A stretch of 64,000 nucleotides of DNA from Vibrio alfacsensis (GCF_003544875.1 NZ_CP032094.1:1532878-1596877); one strand, 5' to 3'; counted from the first letter of the stretch, positions 1-9,749 are shown. Made by a program: numbers and translations. Notes: generated from the letters alone by a model not told the origin.

Positions 1-7
1 GACGCAT
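1..7 (-). CDS. Start of a gene cut by the window edge
   Basis: An ATG (positions 5-7, minus strand) is preceded by a very strong ribosome-binding stretch, GGGAGGGAAG, about 3 bases upstream. Only two codons are inside the window, so the product is unknown. It lies about 60 bases downstream of the ectoine hydrolase gene on the same strand and is probably the next gene of that operon. In other bacteria doeA is commonly followed by further ectoine-degradation genes, but nothing here shows which one this is. Confidence 0.5.
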
Positions 8-67
8 GGCTTCCCTCCCTCAGTTATTCTTTCTATTTTATCTTTAAAAAACGTCCGACGCTCAAAT

Positions 68-1255
68 TCAATGTTTTACAAACAGGTGACGTGGAAAATC
101 ACACAAGGTTTTTGCGCCATTACTCGTAATTACGATACTTTCAGTGGTTTCTAATCCCCAGTCCTCAAACCAGAGTCCGGGCATAAAGTGGAATGTCATA
201 CCCTCTTCAAGACACGTTTTATCACTTTCCCGTAGGCTCATGGTTCGCTCTCCCCAATCCGGAGGATAACTCAAGCCAATGGGATAACCACAGCGAGCCC
301 CCTCACGAGAAAACCCTGCGTTGTCTAATACTTGATTCAACGCATTGGCAATATCCGCACAAGTATTACCTGGTCGAGCCATTTCTAACCCTGCTTCAAT
401 ACCACGAGTGAGCGCTTCATCTGCGCGCTTAAACTTGTCGTCAGGTTCACCAAGAAAAATCGTTCGTGACAGCGGGCAGTGATAACGACGATGCGCTCCT
501 GCGATCTCAAAAAATGTGCCCTCGCCTTTTTGAAACGGCCTATCGTCCCATGTTAGATGAGGCGCTGAGGCATCTGAGCCAGAGGGTAACAGTGGAACAA
601 TCGCGGTGTAGTCTCCAAAATGCTCCTCATGCCCAAGTACCGCCTGACGGTTTATCTCTGCAACGAGATGATGCTTAGGCAAGCCCGGTTCAATCATGTC
701 AAACGCGACTCGGTGCATGTTTTCTACAATTCGCGCAGCGCGATACATATAAGCAAGTTCTTGTTCCGATTTCACCGCACGACACCAATTGACCAAACCC
801 GTTGCATCCAATAGTTGCGCTTTCGGTAAGTGCGTCATCAATGATTCATAGGCGGTCGCACTAAAGTAATAGTTGTCTTTCTCTACGCCAATTCGCCCAC
901 GGTCCCATAACCTTGGTTCTAATACTCTTTCAACGAGGAAATCCATCGGATGCAATGGCGGGTTCATCACATAGTGATCGGGGTAATAAGTGATGTTATC
1001 TGCTGACATGTAGGCCGTGCGATAAGCGCCATTCGCATCTTGGCATCGTCCAAACCAAACGGGTTCCCCCTCTGTACCTACCACGACACATTGAGGAACA
1101 TAAAATGACCAGCCATCATACCCTGTTAGCCATGCCATATTGGACGGATCATGAATAATCAGGACGTCCAACTCTCGCTCTTCCATTGATAATCGAACTT
1201 TTGTTAATCGCTCCTGGAACTCTTCCAGTGAAAAATGCAAAGCAACGCCTCTCAT
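68..1255 (-). CDS. doeA: Ectoine hydrolase DoeA-like (M24/creatinase fold)
   Basis: 395-residue protein of the M24 (pita-bread) family: creatinase-type N-terminal domain about 1-155, catalytic-fold domain about 165-390. The positions where metal-dependent relatives carry aspartate ligands read FFEIAG and RYHCPLSRT, so the usual metal site looks lost, as in creatinase and ectoine hydrolase rather than prolidase. The late ETTES motif is kept. The best family match I recognise is DoeA, which opens the ectoine ring to N-acetyl-diaminobutyrate so that this osmolyte can be used for carbon and nitrogen. It is cytoplasmic, with no signal peptide. The ATG follows AAGGAGAAAGC. A long structured leader lies upstream. 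Another M24 hydrolase such as creatinase is possible but less likely. Confidence 0.75.
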   Translation of the reverse strand: MRGVALHFSLEEFQERLTKVRLSMEERELDVLIIHDPSNMAWLTGYDGWSFYVPQCVVVGTEGEPVWFGRCQDANGAYRTAYMSADNITYYPDHYVMNPPLHPMDFLVERVLEPRLWDRGRIGVEKDNYYFSATAYESLMTHLPKAQLLDATGLVNWCRAVKSEQELAYMYRAARIVENMHRVAFDMIEPGLPKHHLVAEINRQAVLGHEEHFGDYTAIVPLLPSGSDASAPHLTWDDRPFQKGEGTFFEIAGAHRRYHCPLSRTIFLGEPDDKFKRADEALTRGIEAGLEMARPGNTCADIANALNQVLDNAGFSREGARCGYPIGLSYPPDWGERTMSLRESDKTCLEEGMTFHFMPGLWFEDWGLETTESIVITSNGAKTLCDFPRHLFVKH

Positions 1256-1380
1256 GCTTTCTCCTTACTAAAAGTCCGACGCCTTGAGGCTCCCGGAGAC
1301 GTTGAGGTATTCCTACCTTCAGGCTAGGCCGTTTAACCCGCCGATCCTACTCATGTCACTTACCACTGCTCTATCGTGAA
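1256..1380 (-). promoter_or_regulatory. Structured 5' leader candidate of doeA
   Basis: The 125 bases before doeA are more GC-rich than the rest of the intergenic DNA and can form several short hairpins on the minus strand (for example GGTAGGAATACC and GCCTCAAGGC). The rest of the gap up to 1642 is AT-rich with no gene. I do not recognise a known riboswitch family. A string related to its 3' end (GCGTCGGAC) recurs at about 51-59, just before the next gene. It could be a cis-regulatory RNA or simply a terminator-like leader. Confidence 0.3.
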
Positions 1381-1560
1381 GCTAAGTTAAAGGAAAGTGC
1401 CCTATCAAAAGACACAGTTCATTCCAATTATGGTGCATTTTTTCAGATTGCACTGAAACAGACAGAAAAATCGTCCCACACTTGGGATACAACTCGTTTG
1501 CAAATATTAAAAACAACAAAAAAGCAGAGCGACAAATAAACGAGATGAAGAGGTGAAAAA

Positions 1561-1592
1561 GCTAAAGAGCTAAAGAGCTAAAGAGCTAAAGA
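1561..1592. repeat. Tandem repeat, four exact copies of an 8-mer
   Basis: GCTAAAGA is repeated four times exactly, head to tail, followed by a G that begins a fifth copy. It lies in the gap between trmK (3' end) and the doeA leader and is not in a gene. Such short tandem arrays can vary in copy number by slippage; no function is evident. Confidence 0.9.
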
Positions 1593-1611
1593 GAAGAGTA
1601 ATGCAGTATTC

Positions 1612-1636
1612 GCCCACTTACCAAACGCGAGTGGGC
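1612..1636 (-). terminator. Hairpin after trmK
   Basis: GCCCACT and AGTGGGC form a 7-bp stem with an 11-base loop just after the trmK stop. It is not followed by a clear T-run on the minus strand, so it is a weak terminator or an mRNA-end hairpin. Confidence 0.4.
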
Positions 1637-1642
1637 TAACAT

Positions 1643-2317
1643 TCACAATGCGATGGATTGATAGCACTCGACAATCTGAGTGACGTCTTTTTTATTGCCT
1701 TGCTGGATTCGCTTGTAATGATTAAGCGTTTTATCTAGGTAATCTTTAATGACAAACGCCTGCTCAGGGGAGTCCGCTTGCCATAATTTCTCCCCAACTA
1801 AACTGACTTTTGCATTGAGGTTAGGTTGAGAGGAAACGAAAATTACCTCATAAAAGCGATGGTTCTCTTTCACCAATATTTCGTCTTTCAAACCAAAATT
1901 ACGCTGATTCAAGACCTGACGCAGCTTAAATTGATGGTGAACCGGACACAGTATGAAGTCGATATCTAATTCAGGGAACTGCTCGTGGATAGATTGCACA
2001 AAAGCAGCAATCAAATCACCACCGACTCCGGCAATGATCACTAAGTGTTTCCCTGCATGTTTATCAAGCGGTAACTGAGCGACATCCAGACAGTGGACAT
2101 GCCAGGCCGATAGGGATTCCGAATAAAATTGCTGTAGTTTGCTCTCAACCGCAACAACCAATGGCTCCACGATATCGACAAAATGGATATTGGGCGCGGC
2201 CTGTTCCTCAAGTAATGCAGTACCTAGCAACCCATGATCGCAGCAGCAATCCCAAATGTGGGTATAGTGCGATTCTACCAATTGTACAATTTGCTGTAGT
2301 CGTTTACTGAGTTTCAA
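1643..2317 (-). CDS. trmK: tRNA (adenine-22-N1)-methyltransferase family protein
   Basis: 224 residues matching the TrmK/COG2384 family of SAM-dependent methyltransferases, which in Gram-positives methylate N1 of A22 in tRNA. The N-terminal KLSKRL start, the SAM-binding motif I region (WDCCCDHGLLG, about 23-33) and the VIIAGVGGD motif (about 92-100) are present. The start that fits the family is a TTG at 2315-2317 with no clear Shine-Dalgarno. No in-frame ATG or GTG upstream gives a better fit, so translation is probably weak or the start differs. A 28-bp inverted repeat lies just upstream. Its role in gammaproteobacteria is less clear than in Bacillus. Confidence 0.75.
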   Translation of the reverse strand: MKLSKRLQQIVQLVESHYTHIWDCCCDHGLLGTALLEEQAAPNIHFVDIVEPLVVAVESKLQQFYSESLSAWHVHCLDVAQLPLDKHAGKHLVIIAGVGGDLIAAFVQSIHEQFPELDIDFILCPVHHQFKLRQVLNQRNFGLKDEILVKENHRFYEVIFVSSQPNLNAKVSLVGEKLWQADSPEQAFVIKDYLDKTLNHYKRIQQGNKKDVTQIVECYQSIAL

Positions 2318-2323
2318 GTGTGC

Positions 2324-2351
2324 ATACGCCGGAAAATAAAAACCGGCGTAT
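2324..2351. repeat. Inverted repeat upstream of trmK
   Basis: ATACGCCGG and CCGGCGTAT are perfect 9-bp arms around a 10-base A/T loop, ending 7 bases from the trmK start codon. On the minus strand the hairpin (loop TTTTTATTTT) would sit in the leader RNA, where a ribosome-binding site is otherwise missing. It may be an operator, an RNA control hairpin or the terminator of an upstream transcript. Confidence 0.6.
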
Positions 2352-2475
2352 TGTAATCACTTTACGCAAATTGTGAATGCTAAACGGCAAATAACCTCTA
2401 ACTTGACGACTGGAATACGTTGTCCAACTTAATTGTTCAGCTTAACGAAGAAACAGAGTTAACCATTACGTTTTT

Positions 2476-3228
2476 CTACTGACGCTTACGTCGCCATGCA
2501 CCAAGACCTAACACACCCAGTCCGAGTAAAGCTAACGACGATGGCTCGGGAATATCAACACCACCAGCCCCATCGGCACCAAAGGCTCTAATTTGATTAT
2601 TTGATACAAATGTACCGACCCCAGTGTTCGTATCGATAGAGATTGTTTCTGCCCCTTCTGTGAAGCCATAAAGCGTGCCATCGGTATAATTGAGACCATA
2701 AACATCATCAAAACCAATATCGCCGATCTCAGTCCCACTCCCTGTCATTTCATCAATTAACCACAAGCTGTTGTTTGGCCCCGTTGTTGATGACAAGAAC
2801 AAATTCCCCATATCATCAAATGCAATATCCCCAGATGAAGAATAACTCCCCGAACCAATCACACTCGTCGCGGCATTCGAGGTATTTATACTAAATAAGT
2901 TGCCGCCACCACTCCCGTACAACGTGCCATCACTACCAAACGTCAGACCATTAATGAAACGATTAGTGTCTCCAACTAATGTTGTCGAAGCATCCGCCTG
3001 ATTAATTTCGTAGAGATTACCGTTACCCGAAACGCCATATAAAGCACTAGATATTGGATCAAGAGCAATATCAAACATTGTACCGCTGTTACCAATAAAG
3101 GTGCTTGAGTTTGTGCCCGTATCGTAATCCCAAAGTCCACCAGCAGAATCACCGATAAACGTAGCGTTCGCACTAAATGAAGTGAATATCCCTATTGTCG
3201 CAAGCATCAAAAATTTATTGCTTCTCAT
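2476..3228 (-). CDS. Exported PEP-CTERM protein with propeller-like repeats
   Basis: 250 residues. A signal peptide spans about 1-22 (MRSNKF then a hydrophobic run ending SANA). The body is rich in G/D/T repeats such as SSALYGVSGNGNLYEI and DGTLYG, which resemble six- or seven-bladed beta-propeller repeats. The C-terminus has the PEP-CTERM sorting signal: EPSS, a hydrophobic helix (LALLGLGVLGLGAW) and a basic RRKRQ tail. Proteins with this tag are processed by an exosortase and placed at the cell surface or in the extracellular matrix. No exosortase gene is in this window. The start has AAAGGAGAAAA in front. Function beyond surface display is unknown. Confidence 0.8.
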   Translation of the reverse strand: MRSNKFLMLATIGIFTSFSANATFIGDSAGGLWDYDTGTNSSTFIGNSGTMFDIALDPISSALYGVSGNGNLYEINQADASTTLVGDTNRFINGLTFGSDGTLYGSGGGNLFSINTSNAATSVIGSGSYSSSGDIAFDDMGNLFLSSTTGPNNSLWLIDEMTGSGTEIGDIGFDDVYGLNYTDGTLYGFTEGAETISIDTNTGVGTFVSNNQIRAFGADGAGGVDIPEPSSLALLGLGVLGLGAWRRKRQ

Positions 3229-3412
3229 TTTTCTCCTTTTATATGTCTACAGGCATTCTCAACCGTAGCGTGATCACAAGAAGCAAATTTCATTCCACCA
3301 TTTAAAATCAATGGCTTAATAAAAACGAGTCGAAATGTGTAAAATATTCTGAATAAAAACCAGCAATATGCATCGCTGGCTTTAAAATTATGCTGGAATA
3401 TTGCTAAACGGC

Positions 3413-5592
3413 TTAGTCATCGCCCCAATAAATCGAACCAACCTGATCTGTCCCATCGAAACCGATACCATCATCGCCACCAACAAGGTAGATTCGACCT
3501 TTGTACATAAACGAATCTAGATTTCTATGGCTTTTGATGCCGAATGAACGCGACGCCCAAGTCATCGTCTCAACATTGTAGCGCATCACCAACTGATAAC
3601 TATCACGACGAGATTCGGAAATATAGACGTGGTTACCTGACGCTACAGCCGTATTTTCCTCAAACCCTAAGTCATAATTTGTACCATGCATTAACCAAGA
3701 ATCATGAAGCGTACTGTAACCAGAGTATTCATCGCCGCTGTAGTTCCCACCGAACACGTAGATATTATCCCCAACCACGGCTGTCGCCGAACCATAACGT
3801 GCAGTCAATGATGGTGCTTGTGTCGCCCAAAGACCTGACTCAAAATCGTAACTGTAGTTGGAATTAACAGGTTTTCCATTATTGTACCCTCCAATCACAT
3901 ACAGTTTATTACCGACAACCTGCAATTCAGAAGTCCACTCAACAAATGACGGAGAAGAGGAAATTGCATTCAAAGATAAAGATCCTTTATCGAGTTGAAA
4001 CAATAAACCCTCAGAAAAAAAGTACACCTCACCATGGTAAACAACACCGTCGCCAAAGCTAACATACGTGCCATCTTGGTTTGGTGAATACCCCACATTT
4101 TGTTCTGTGGCTAGATCATACTTTAAGACTCTTCGGCCATCAGTAACGTACATGGTGTCGTCAATAACGGCAGTGCTAGGGAAACGGAATCCAGCAGCAA
4201 GAGTTGCATGTTCTATAGGCTGAGTCGTCGTATCATCTAATATAATGTCTAGATGTTTTACTACCTCGAAATCCTCATTGAGAACTTCAATGATGATCTG
4301 CTCTTGCCCTTCATACTGCGCATCATCAAAGATCGACAGTTCGATATAACCGCTCTGCTCATTCGGTTCATTGCGCGTATTCTTTAGTTCAAAATCAAAT
4401 CGGTTTTCCGCCGTAGAGAGATCCGACACTCGAAACATCAGCTGTCGAGAAGTATTCTGCTCTGCATCAAAATCAAACCAGAAACGATGCGTGTACTCAT
4501 TTTCGTATAATGTTAAATCACGGTCTCTTAAAGAAATGGCATAAGATTTTCGGCAACAATGACTTCTCGGGAAGCCTCAGCGTAATTTCCTGCCGCATCA
4601 TAGACATGATATTTCACGGTGTAAGTGCCAACATTAGCGGTATCAACAAGAATTGAAGTCTCTAACTCGCTAGTTAAATCACCATCCACATTATCTACCG
4701 CTGAAGCCCCTTGGTCGACGTAAAGATCACCTTTATAGATAGTGACACTGCTACCGCCAACGATGGTGATCACGGGTGCATCCGAGTCTTTAACGATGAC
4801 ATCACGGCTTGTTGTTGACTCATTTCCGGAAGCATCAATGGCTTTGTATATTAGGCTGTAAGTCCCTGCTTTTTGAGCATCAACATCACCAGTCACAGTT
4901 ACACTCACTAACTCATCGACGTTATCTGTTGCGATAGCTCCTGGCTCAACATAATCAGCACCTAAAGCAACATATAAGGGATTGTCACCTTGCAAAGCAA
5001 TAACGGGGGCCACACGGTCTACAATATTGACCGTTCTGGTTACTGTTGTGCTATTACCAGAGCTATCTTCCGCATAATAGGTAATTTGATAACTGCCTAG
5101 CTTGTTGGTGTCGACCGAGCCTGAAATCGAAACCACCACGTCATCTCCCATATCATCCAACGCGCTAGCGCCAGGTTCCATGTAAGCATTGCCAAACTCG
5201 ATATACATGATGGCATCACCGAGCAAAGTAATCGTCGGTGCAACGCTATCAACTACTTCGACAGTACGGATTACCGTGGTGCCATTGGCACTCTTATCTT
5301 CTGCGTAATAAGTGATTTGGTAACGGCCTAATTGACCTGTATCAACAGTGCCTGAAATCAATACATCTAACTGTCCGTCAATGTCATCAACGGCAGTTGC
5401 ACCGAGTTCACTATAATCATCGCCAAGCGCGACATAAATAACGGTATCGCCGAGTAAAGTGATAGTAGGAGGGGTAGTATCTTCAGTGGGTTCAGGAGGA
5501 GTAATTGGGGGAGATTTATCATCCGATCCTCCACCTCCACAAGCCGACAGAAAGAATGACATGGTTATAACTGCTAATAGCCTATTTAGCAT
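3413..5592 (-). pseudogene. Kelch/cadherin-like lipoprotein, split by one frameshift
   Basis: Two adjacent reading frames form one protein. The first (5592 down to 4528) starts with a lipoprotein signal (MLNRLLAVITMSFFLSACGGG, lipobox LSAC) and carries about four Ig-like/HYR repeats of roughly 70 residues (ITLLGD...Y..LG..Y.E.GA.A.DD.DG). The second, annotated alone from 4438, carries kelch repeats (VVGDNIYVFGGNYSG and others). The second frame stays open upstream of its first ATG, through a Calx-beta-like stretch (DLTLYENEYTHRFWFDFD), back to 4550. Adding one A to the AAAA run at 4547-4550 joins them exactly into about 726 residues. It is probably an outer-membrane or periplasmic surface lipoprotein. 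It may be functional if the indel is a sequencing error. Confidence 0.8.
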
Positions 5593-6041
5593 GGTTCACA
5601 CTCCAAGTGATAAAGCTCACGTCGGTATTGTTTCGACGTATCCATTGAAATTATTGCAACCCGGCTATCTCTAACCATCAAGACCCGTGGTTTTCCGTCC
5701 TTATTTCACAATAAGTTTGGCAAATATAATCACGCATAAAATTCAAATAAATCATAACCTTGCACTGGTTGATTTTCACCCGACAATAGGTGTGTTTTTT
5801 GTTAATAGCATCGCAATTCATAAGATCTATCACTCGCTATAAATTCCATATTACTAATAAATACAAAATTCAATACTTCTGCTCTAAAGCGTGGCTTTTA
5901 TATGAGTAGGATAATTTGGTCATGAATTGACTTTCGCGGCACTTCCAGATGGAGTCATACCCGCGATACTTTTGAATAAGACACACTGAAGGTTATGCTT
6001 AAATCTATAACGTTTAAATGACGAATAGCATGGAAAGAACG
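5593..6041. other. Intergenic, no gene seen
   Basis: AT-rich stretch between the lipoprotein start and the 3' end of the AraC gene. It must contain the lipoprotein promoter. I see no convincing ORF, RNA gene or strong terminator. Confidence 0.6.
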
Positions 6042-6959
6042 CTACTTCCCCCCTCGATACTGCTGTCGAAATTCACGTGGAGTGAGTCCTGTATGTCGCT
6101 TGAAAAATTTCACAAAATTAGTGGTTTCATCAAATCCCAATTCATCACCAACTCGAGTTATCTGCTCTGCTGTATGGGCAAGCATCCGTTTCGCTTCTAG
6201 TGCCAGACGATTCGACAAGTATTGTTTCGGCGAAATACCAAGCACTTCTGCCGTAGCACGGGATAAGGTTTTGTCCGTATATCCAAGTTGCTGAGCATAA
6301 ATTTTTGACTGGTGAGAGATCTTATAATTACGCTCAACAGCAAGTTTAAATCTATCAACTCGCTCTATCGCTGAAGCTGACACTGGGAGGTCAGGAAGAG
6401 ATACCGATCGTGAATTGGACAGTCTAACCAGCAAAGTCTGCAATTGCAGTTGGAGCAGTGCCAGTGTCTCTTTATTACCCTGACTCGCATCATTTTCCAT
6501 TTGAGCAACAAGAGCCGCACAGGCTGCATGTTCATCGGCCGCTAAAGATACACGTTCACCCAAATCATCTAACTGAACCATATTGCTCAAATCAGGTATC
6601 ACTTTGCTGGCCAATTTTGGCAATAACACCTCCGGTCTGAACATGATTATCCAAGCATCCCACTTAGATTCCAGATCAAACTGCTGTACTTGGCTTGGCG
6701 TAACAAGCAGCCAGTCTCCTGGACAACACTGGTGCAAATCAAAATCTAGGTTATGTGTGCATTTCCCTTGCGTGACTCCCAACAAAAGATAAAAGTCCAG
6801 TCGCTGGACCGACCGTAAATGTGATTTTTTACCCCGCTGTTTGATGTCGCTGAAATGACAAATTTCAATTGGAAGCAAATAGTCAGGCTGGGGATTAAAG
6901 GTCACATCAAGAACAGTTTTGGCATTTATCCTTCTCATAATTTGTCCATTTTTTACCAT
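6042..6959 (-). CDS. AraC-family transcriptional regulator
   Basis: 305 residues: an N-terminal sensing domain (about 1-190) and a C-terminal AraC double helix-turn-helix (about 205-300), with the typical second-helix region ITRVGDELGFDETTNFVKFFKRHTGLTPREFR. The start is 97 bases from the divergent epoxide hydrolase gene, so it probably controls that gene from the shared promoter region. Two ATGs are possible (6959 or 6938); neither has a strong ribosome-binding site. The effector is unknown. Confidence 0.85.
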   Translation of the reverse strand: MVKNGQIMRRINAKTVLDVTFNPQPDYLLPIEICHFSDIKQRGKKSHLRSVQRLDFYLLLGVTQGKCTHNLDFDLHQCCPGDWLLVTPSQVQQFDLESKWDAWIIMFRPEVLLPKLASKVIPDLSNMVQLDDLGERVSLAADEHAACAALVAQMENDASQGNKETLALLQLQLQTLLVRLSNSRSVSLPDLPVSASAIERVDRFKLAVERNYKISHQSKIYAQQLGYTDKTLSRATAEVLGISPKQYLSNRLALEAKRMLAHTAEQITRVGDELGFDETTNFVKFFKRHTGLTPREFRQQYRGGK

Positions 6960-7055
6960 TAATTGACGTGTTTATACCTGTTGTATTTTCACAATTCAAT
7001 AGAAACTGTACTCATACAAATGACCACTAACTAAAGCAATAATAAAGGCGCAAAA

Positions 7056-8225
7056 ATGAAAAATGAAGCCATCGTACCATTTAAGATTAATATACCTGAA
7101 GAAGACATTGCCGATTTGAAAAGACGTCTAGAGCAGACTCGTTTTACCGATGAAATTGATAATGCTGGCTGGGATTACGGCACTAACCTTGGCTATCTGA
7201 AACAGTTAGTTCAGTACTGGTTGACCGAGTTTGACTGGCGAACCGAAGAAAATGCACTCAATGAATTCGAACAATATAAGACAAATATCGACGGGCTCGA
7301 TTTACACTTTGTTCATCAAAATCAAACCACAAAACGCAAAAACCCTAGTACTGATCCATGGTTGGCCAGGTTCATTTATGGAGTTTTCAAAAATTATTGG
7401 TCCTCTCACTGATCCTGTTCGTTATGGTGGTCAGATTGAAGATTCTTTTAATGTTGTCGTTCCATCTCTACCAGGCTTTGGATTTTCAGAACGTCCAAAT
7501 AAGCGAGGTTACACACCTGAACGCATGGCGAATATCATTGCATCGCTCATGAACAGACTAGGCTATGAACATTATGGTTTGCAGGGTGGAGACTGGGGCA
7601 GTACGGTTAGTCGATATATTGCCACTAATCATTCAGAGCAAGTTACTGGACTACACCTTAACTTTTGCGATTCAACCCCACCCACGAATGCACAAAATAC
7701 GGATCCTGTTATTGAAGACTTAACACCACTTGAACTAAAGCGTTTAATGGCTAGTCGTGCTTTTGCAAGCAAAGGAAGGGCATATTTTGAACAGCTATCA
7801 ACCAAGCCACAAACAGTAAACTATGCACTGAATGATTCACCTGCAGGCTTGGCCGCGTGGATAATCGAAAATTCCAAAGTTGGAGTGACTCTGATGGCAA
7901 TATTGAAAGCCGCTTCACTAAAGATGAACTACTGACGAACATTTCCATTTATTGGTTTACACAAACAGCATCGTCTGCGTCACGCATCTATTACGAACAA
8001 CGACATGCTGAATGTAAATCAAGACAATATGTTACCGTCCCCACAGCCCGTGCTTTGTTCCCCTCAGAAATAAAAACGCCTCAACGAGACTGGGTACAAT
8101 CATCTTATAACCTTGTTCGCTGGACCGAAATGCAAAGTGGTGGTCATTTTGCTGCACTCGAAGAACCACAACTGCTCGTCGATGACATTCGTGCTTTCTT
8201 CCGCGAACTTCCTGAGTGTAAATAG
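7056..8225 (+). pseudogene. Epoxide hydrolase (alpha/beta), two compensating frameshifts
   Basis: Three overlapping frames make up one microsomal-type epoxide hydrolase. The N-terminal EHN domain (IPEEDIADLKRRLEQTRF) is in the first. The second holds the oxyanion HGWPGS motif and the nucleophile elbow GGDWGS (Asp nucleophile). The C-terminal part, with the histidine region GGHFAALEEP, is in the third. Removing one A from AAAA at 7331-7334 and adding one A to AAAA at 7868-7871 gives a continuous 389-residue protein, the usual length for the family. It would hydrolyse epoxides to diols. It starts with an ATG after AATAAAGGCGC and is divergent from an AraC regulator. Both indels lie in A-runs, so a sequence error is as likely as true decay. 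Confidence 0.85.
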
Positions 8226-8317
8226 TCGTCAGTCAAAAAACATATAGTGTGAATAATGTAATTAGACGTCGATAAACCCACGCAATGTGAACAGTAACTC
8301 ACATAGGTATGTATCAC

Positions 8318-8353
8318 TATTGTGGCTAGAACCATGTAGTTCCAGCCACAATA
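8318..8353. terminator. Bidirectional terminator
   Basis: TATTGTGGCT and AGCCACAATA form a 10-bp stem, extended inward by GAAC/GTTC. It lies between the 3' ends of the epoxide hydrolase gene and the DEAD-box gene, with A/T-rich flanks on both sides. Confidence 0.7.
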
Positions 8354-8355
8354 AA

Positions 8356-9600
8356 TTAATTTGACCGTGATGTATTATGCTTCGGCTTACTTTTAAACTG
8401 TTTAATACTATTTTTGCCTTGCGTGCGACGATTCGCTTTTTTGTCACGTGGCGCGCGTTTGCTCTCGCCAGTTGATGGTTTATCCGTCACAGGAAACCCG
8501 TCTAGATCTTGTTCAGGTAATGCACGTTGAGTCAGGTTGCGAATAGCCGTAAGCGCCTCTATTTCGCCATGGCATACCAATGAGATAGCAACACCTTTCT
8601 CACCCGCTCGTGCTGTACGGCCAACTCGATGAACATAAGTCTCTGCGTGCATTGGCAACTCAAAGTTAATCACGACTGGCAACTGCTCTATGTGAATACC
8701 GCGCGCCAATAGATCGGTGGCAATTAGCACCTGTGTTTGCCCAGATTTAAACTGCGCCAGCGCTTCTTCTCGCTCTGCTTGGCTCTTATTACCGTGCAAC
8801 GCATTGGTTGTGATTCCAGCTTTGTTCAACTTCTTCGCCAAACCATCAGCGTTCTCTTTCGCGCCAATAAATACTAGTACCTGTGTCCACGTACTTTGCT
8901 TGATCAGTTCAATCAACGCTTTGGTTTTGCTGCCTTTGTTGACGAGATACAGCGTTTCAGCAATATCTTGATTGGTGCTGTTTTCTTGATGCGCTGCAAC
9001 TTGCTTTGGTGCGTGCATAAGCAACTGTGCTTTACTTTTCAACTCATCTGAAAACGTTGCTGAGAACATCGCGGTTTGACGCTGACTTGAAGTTTGCGCC
9101 GCAATGTTTTGTACGTCTGGCCAAAAGCCCATATCCAACAATCGATCCGCTTCATCCAACACAAGGTAATGGATATTGCTCAGCTCCAAACCATTGTTCG
9201 CTAAATCAACCAAGCGACCAGTTGTCGCAACAAGTATATGAGGATTTTCCACAAGTGCTTGTAGTTGCTGCTCTTTATCAACACCACCACACAAACACAC
9301 CGCGTTAAGACCAAGAGATTGACCAACTTGATTAATCGCCTCGCTCACTTGTGTCGCCAGCTCGCGCGTTGGTACTAGAATCAGCGCTTTTTGCTCTGGG
9401 TTTACACTTAGTTTTTCTAACAAAGGCAAACCATAAGCAAGGGTTTTGCCGCTGCCTGTGTTCGCTAATGCCAATACATCATTGCCACTGAGTAACTCAG
9501 GAATGGCCAAAGCTTGAATATCCGTTGGTTTCTTGAAGTCTTTTGGCAGTGCGTGAATCAGCTCTGAACTCAGTGAAAGAGTAGAAAATGGCATTAGCAT
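8356..9600 (-). CDS. DEAD-box ATP-dependent RNA helicase (RhlE-like)
   Basis: About 412-414 residues. Q-motif region (FKKPTDIQALAIPELL, about 20-36), Walker A ANTGSGKT, PTRELA, DEAD box (VLDEADRLLDMGF), SAT (MFSATF), then the second RecA domain with ATDLLARGIHIEQLPVVIN and HRVGRTARAG. The C-terminus is a short basic tail (KRAPRDKKANRR...KPKHNTSRSN) that probably binds RNA. It unwinds RNA, likely in ribosome assembly or cold adaptation. AAAGGG precedes two in-frame ATGs (9600 and 9594). It is one of several vibrio RhlE-like paralogues; the exact one is not resolved. Confidence 0.9.
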   Translation of the reverse strand: MLMPFSTLSLSSELIHALPKDFKKPTDIQALAIPELLSGNDVLALANTGSGKTLAYGLPLLEKLSVNPEQKALILVPTRELATQVSEAINQVGQSLGLNAVCLCGGVDKEQQLQALVENPHILVATTGRLVDLANNGLELSNIHYLVLDEADRLLDMGFWPDVQNIAAQTSSQRQTAMFSATFSDELKSKAQLLMHAPKQVAAHQENSTNQDIAETLYLVNKGSKTKALIELIKQSTWTQVLVFIGAKENADGLAKKLNKAGITTNALHGNKSQAEREEALAQFKSGQTQVLIATDLLARGIHIEQLPVVINFELPMHAETYVHRVGRTARAGEKGVAISLVCHGEIEALTAIRNLTQRALPEQDLDGFPVTDKPSTGESKRAPRDKKANRRTQGKNSIKQFKSKPKHNTSRSN

Positions 9601-9749
9601 GGCCCTTTATGTGGTAGCAGTGAAAGCAAAAATCCCCAAGCTATAGCAAGAAGCTGAGGATAAGACGCGGTAAAATCGCAGGCGCGGACTTTACCACAAT
9701 CTTTTTTATGAACCATCCAATTTTATGCCAGACCATTCGACATGAAACA

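Noticed and set aside
8010..8225. TGTAAA half-sites (8013, 8217, 14443, 47710 and others)
   Set aside because: Only one arm of the parS2 palindrome is present.
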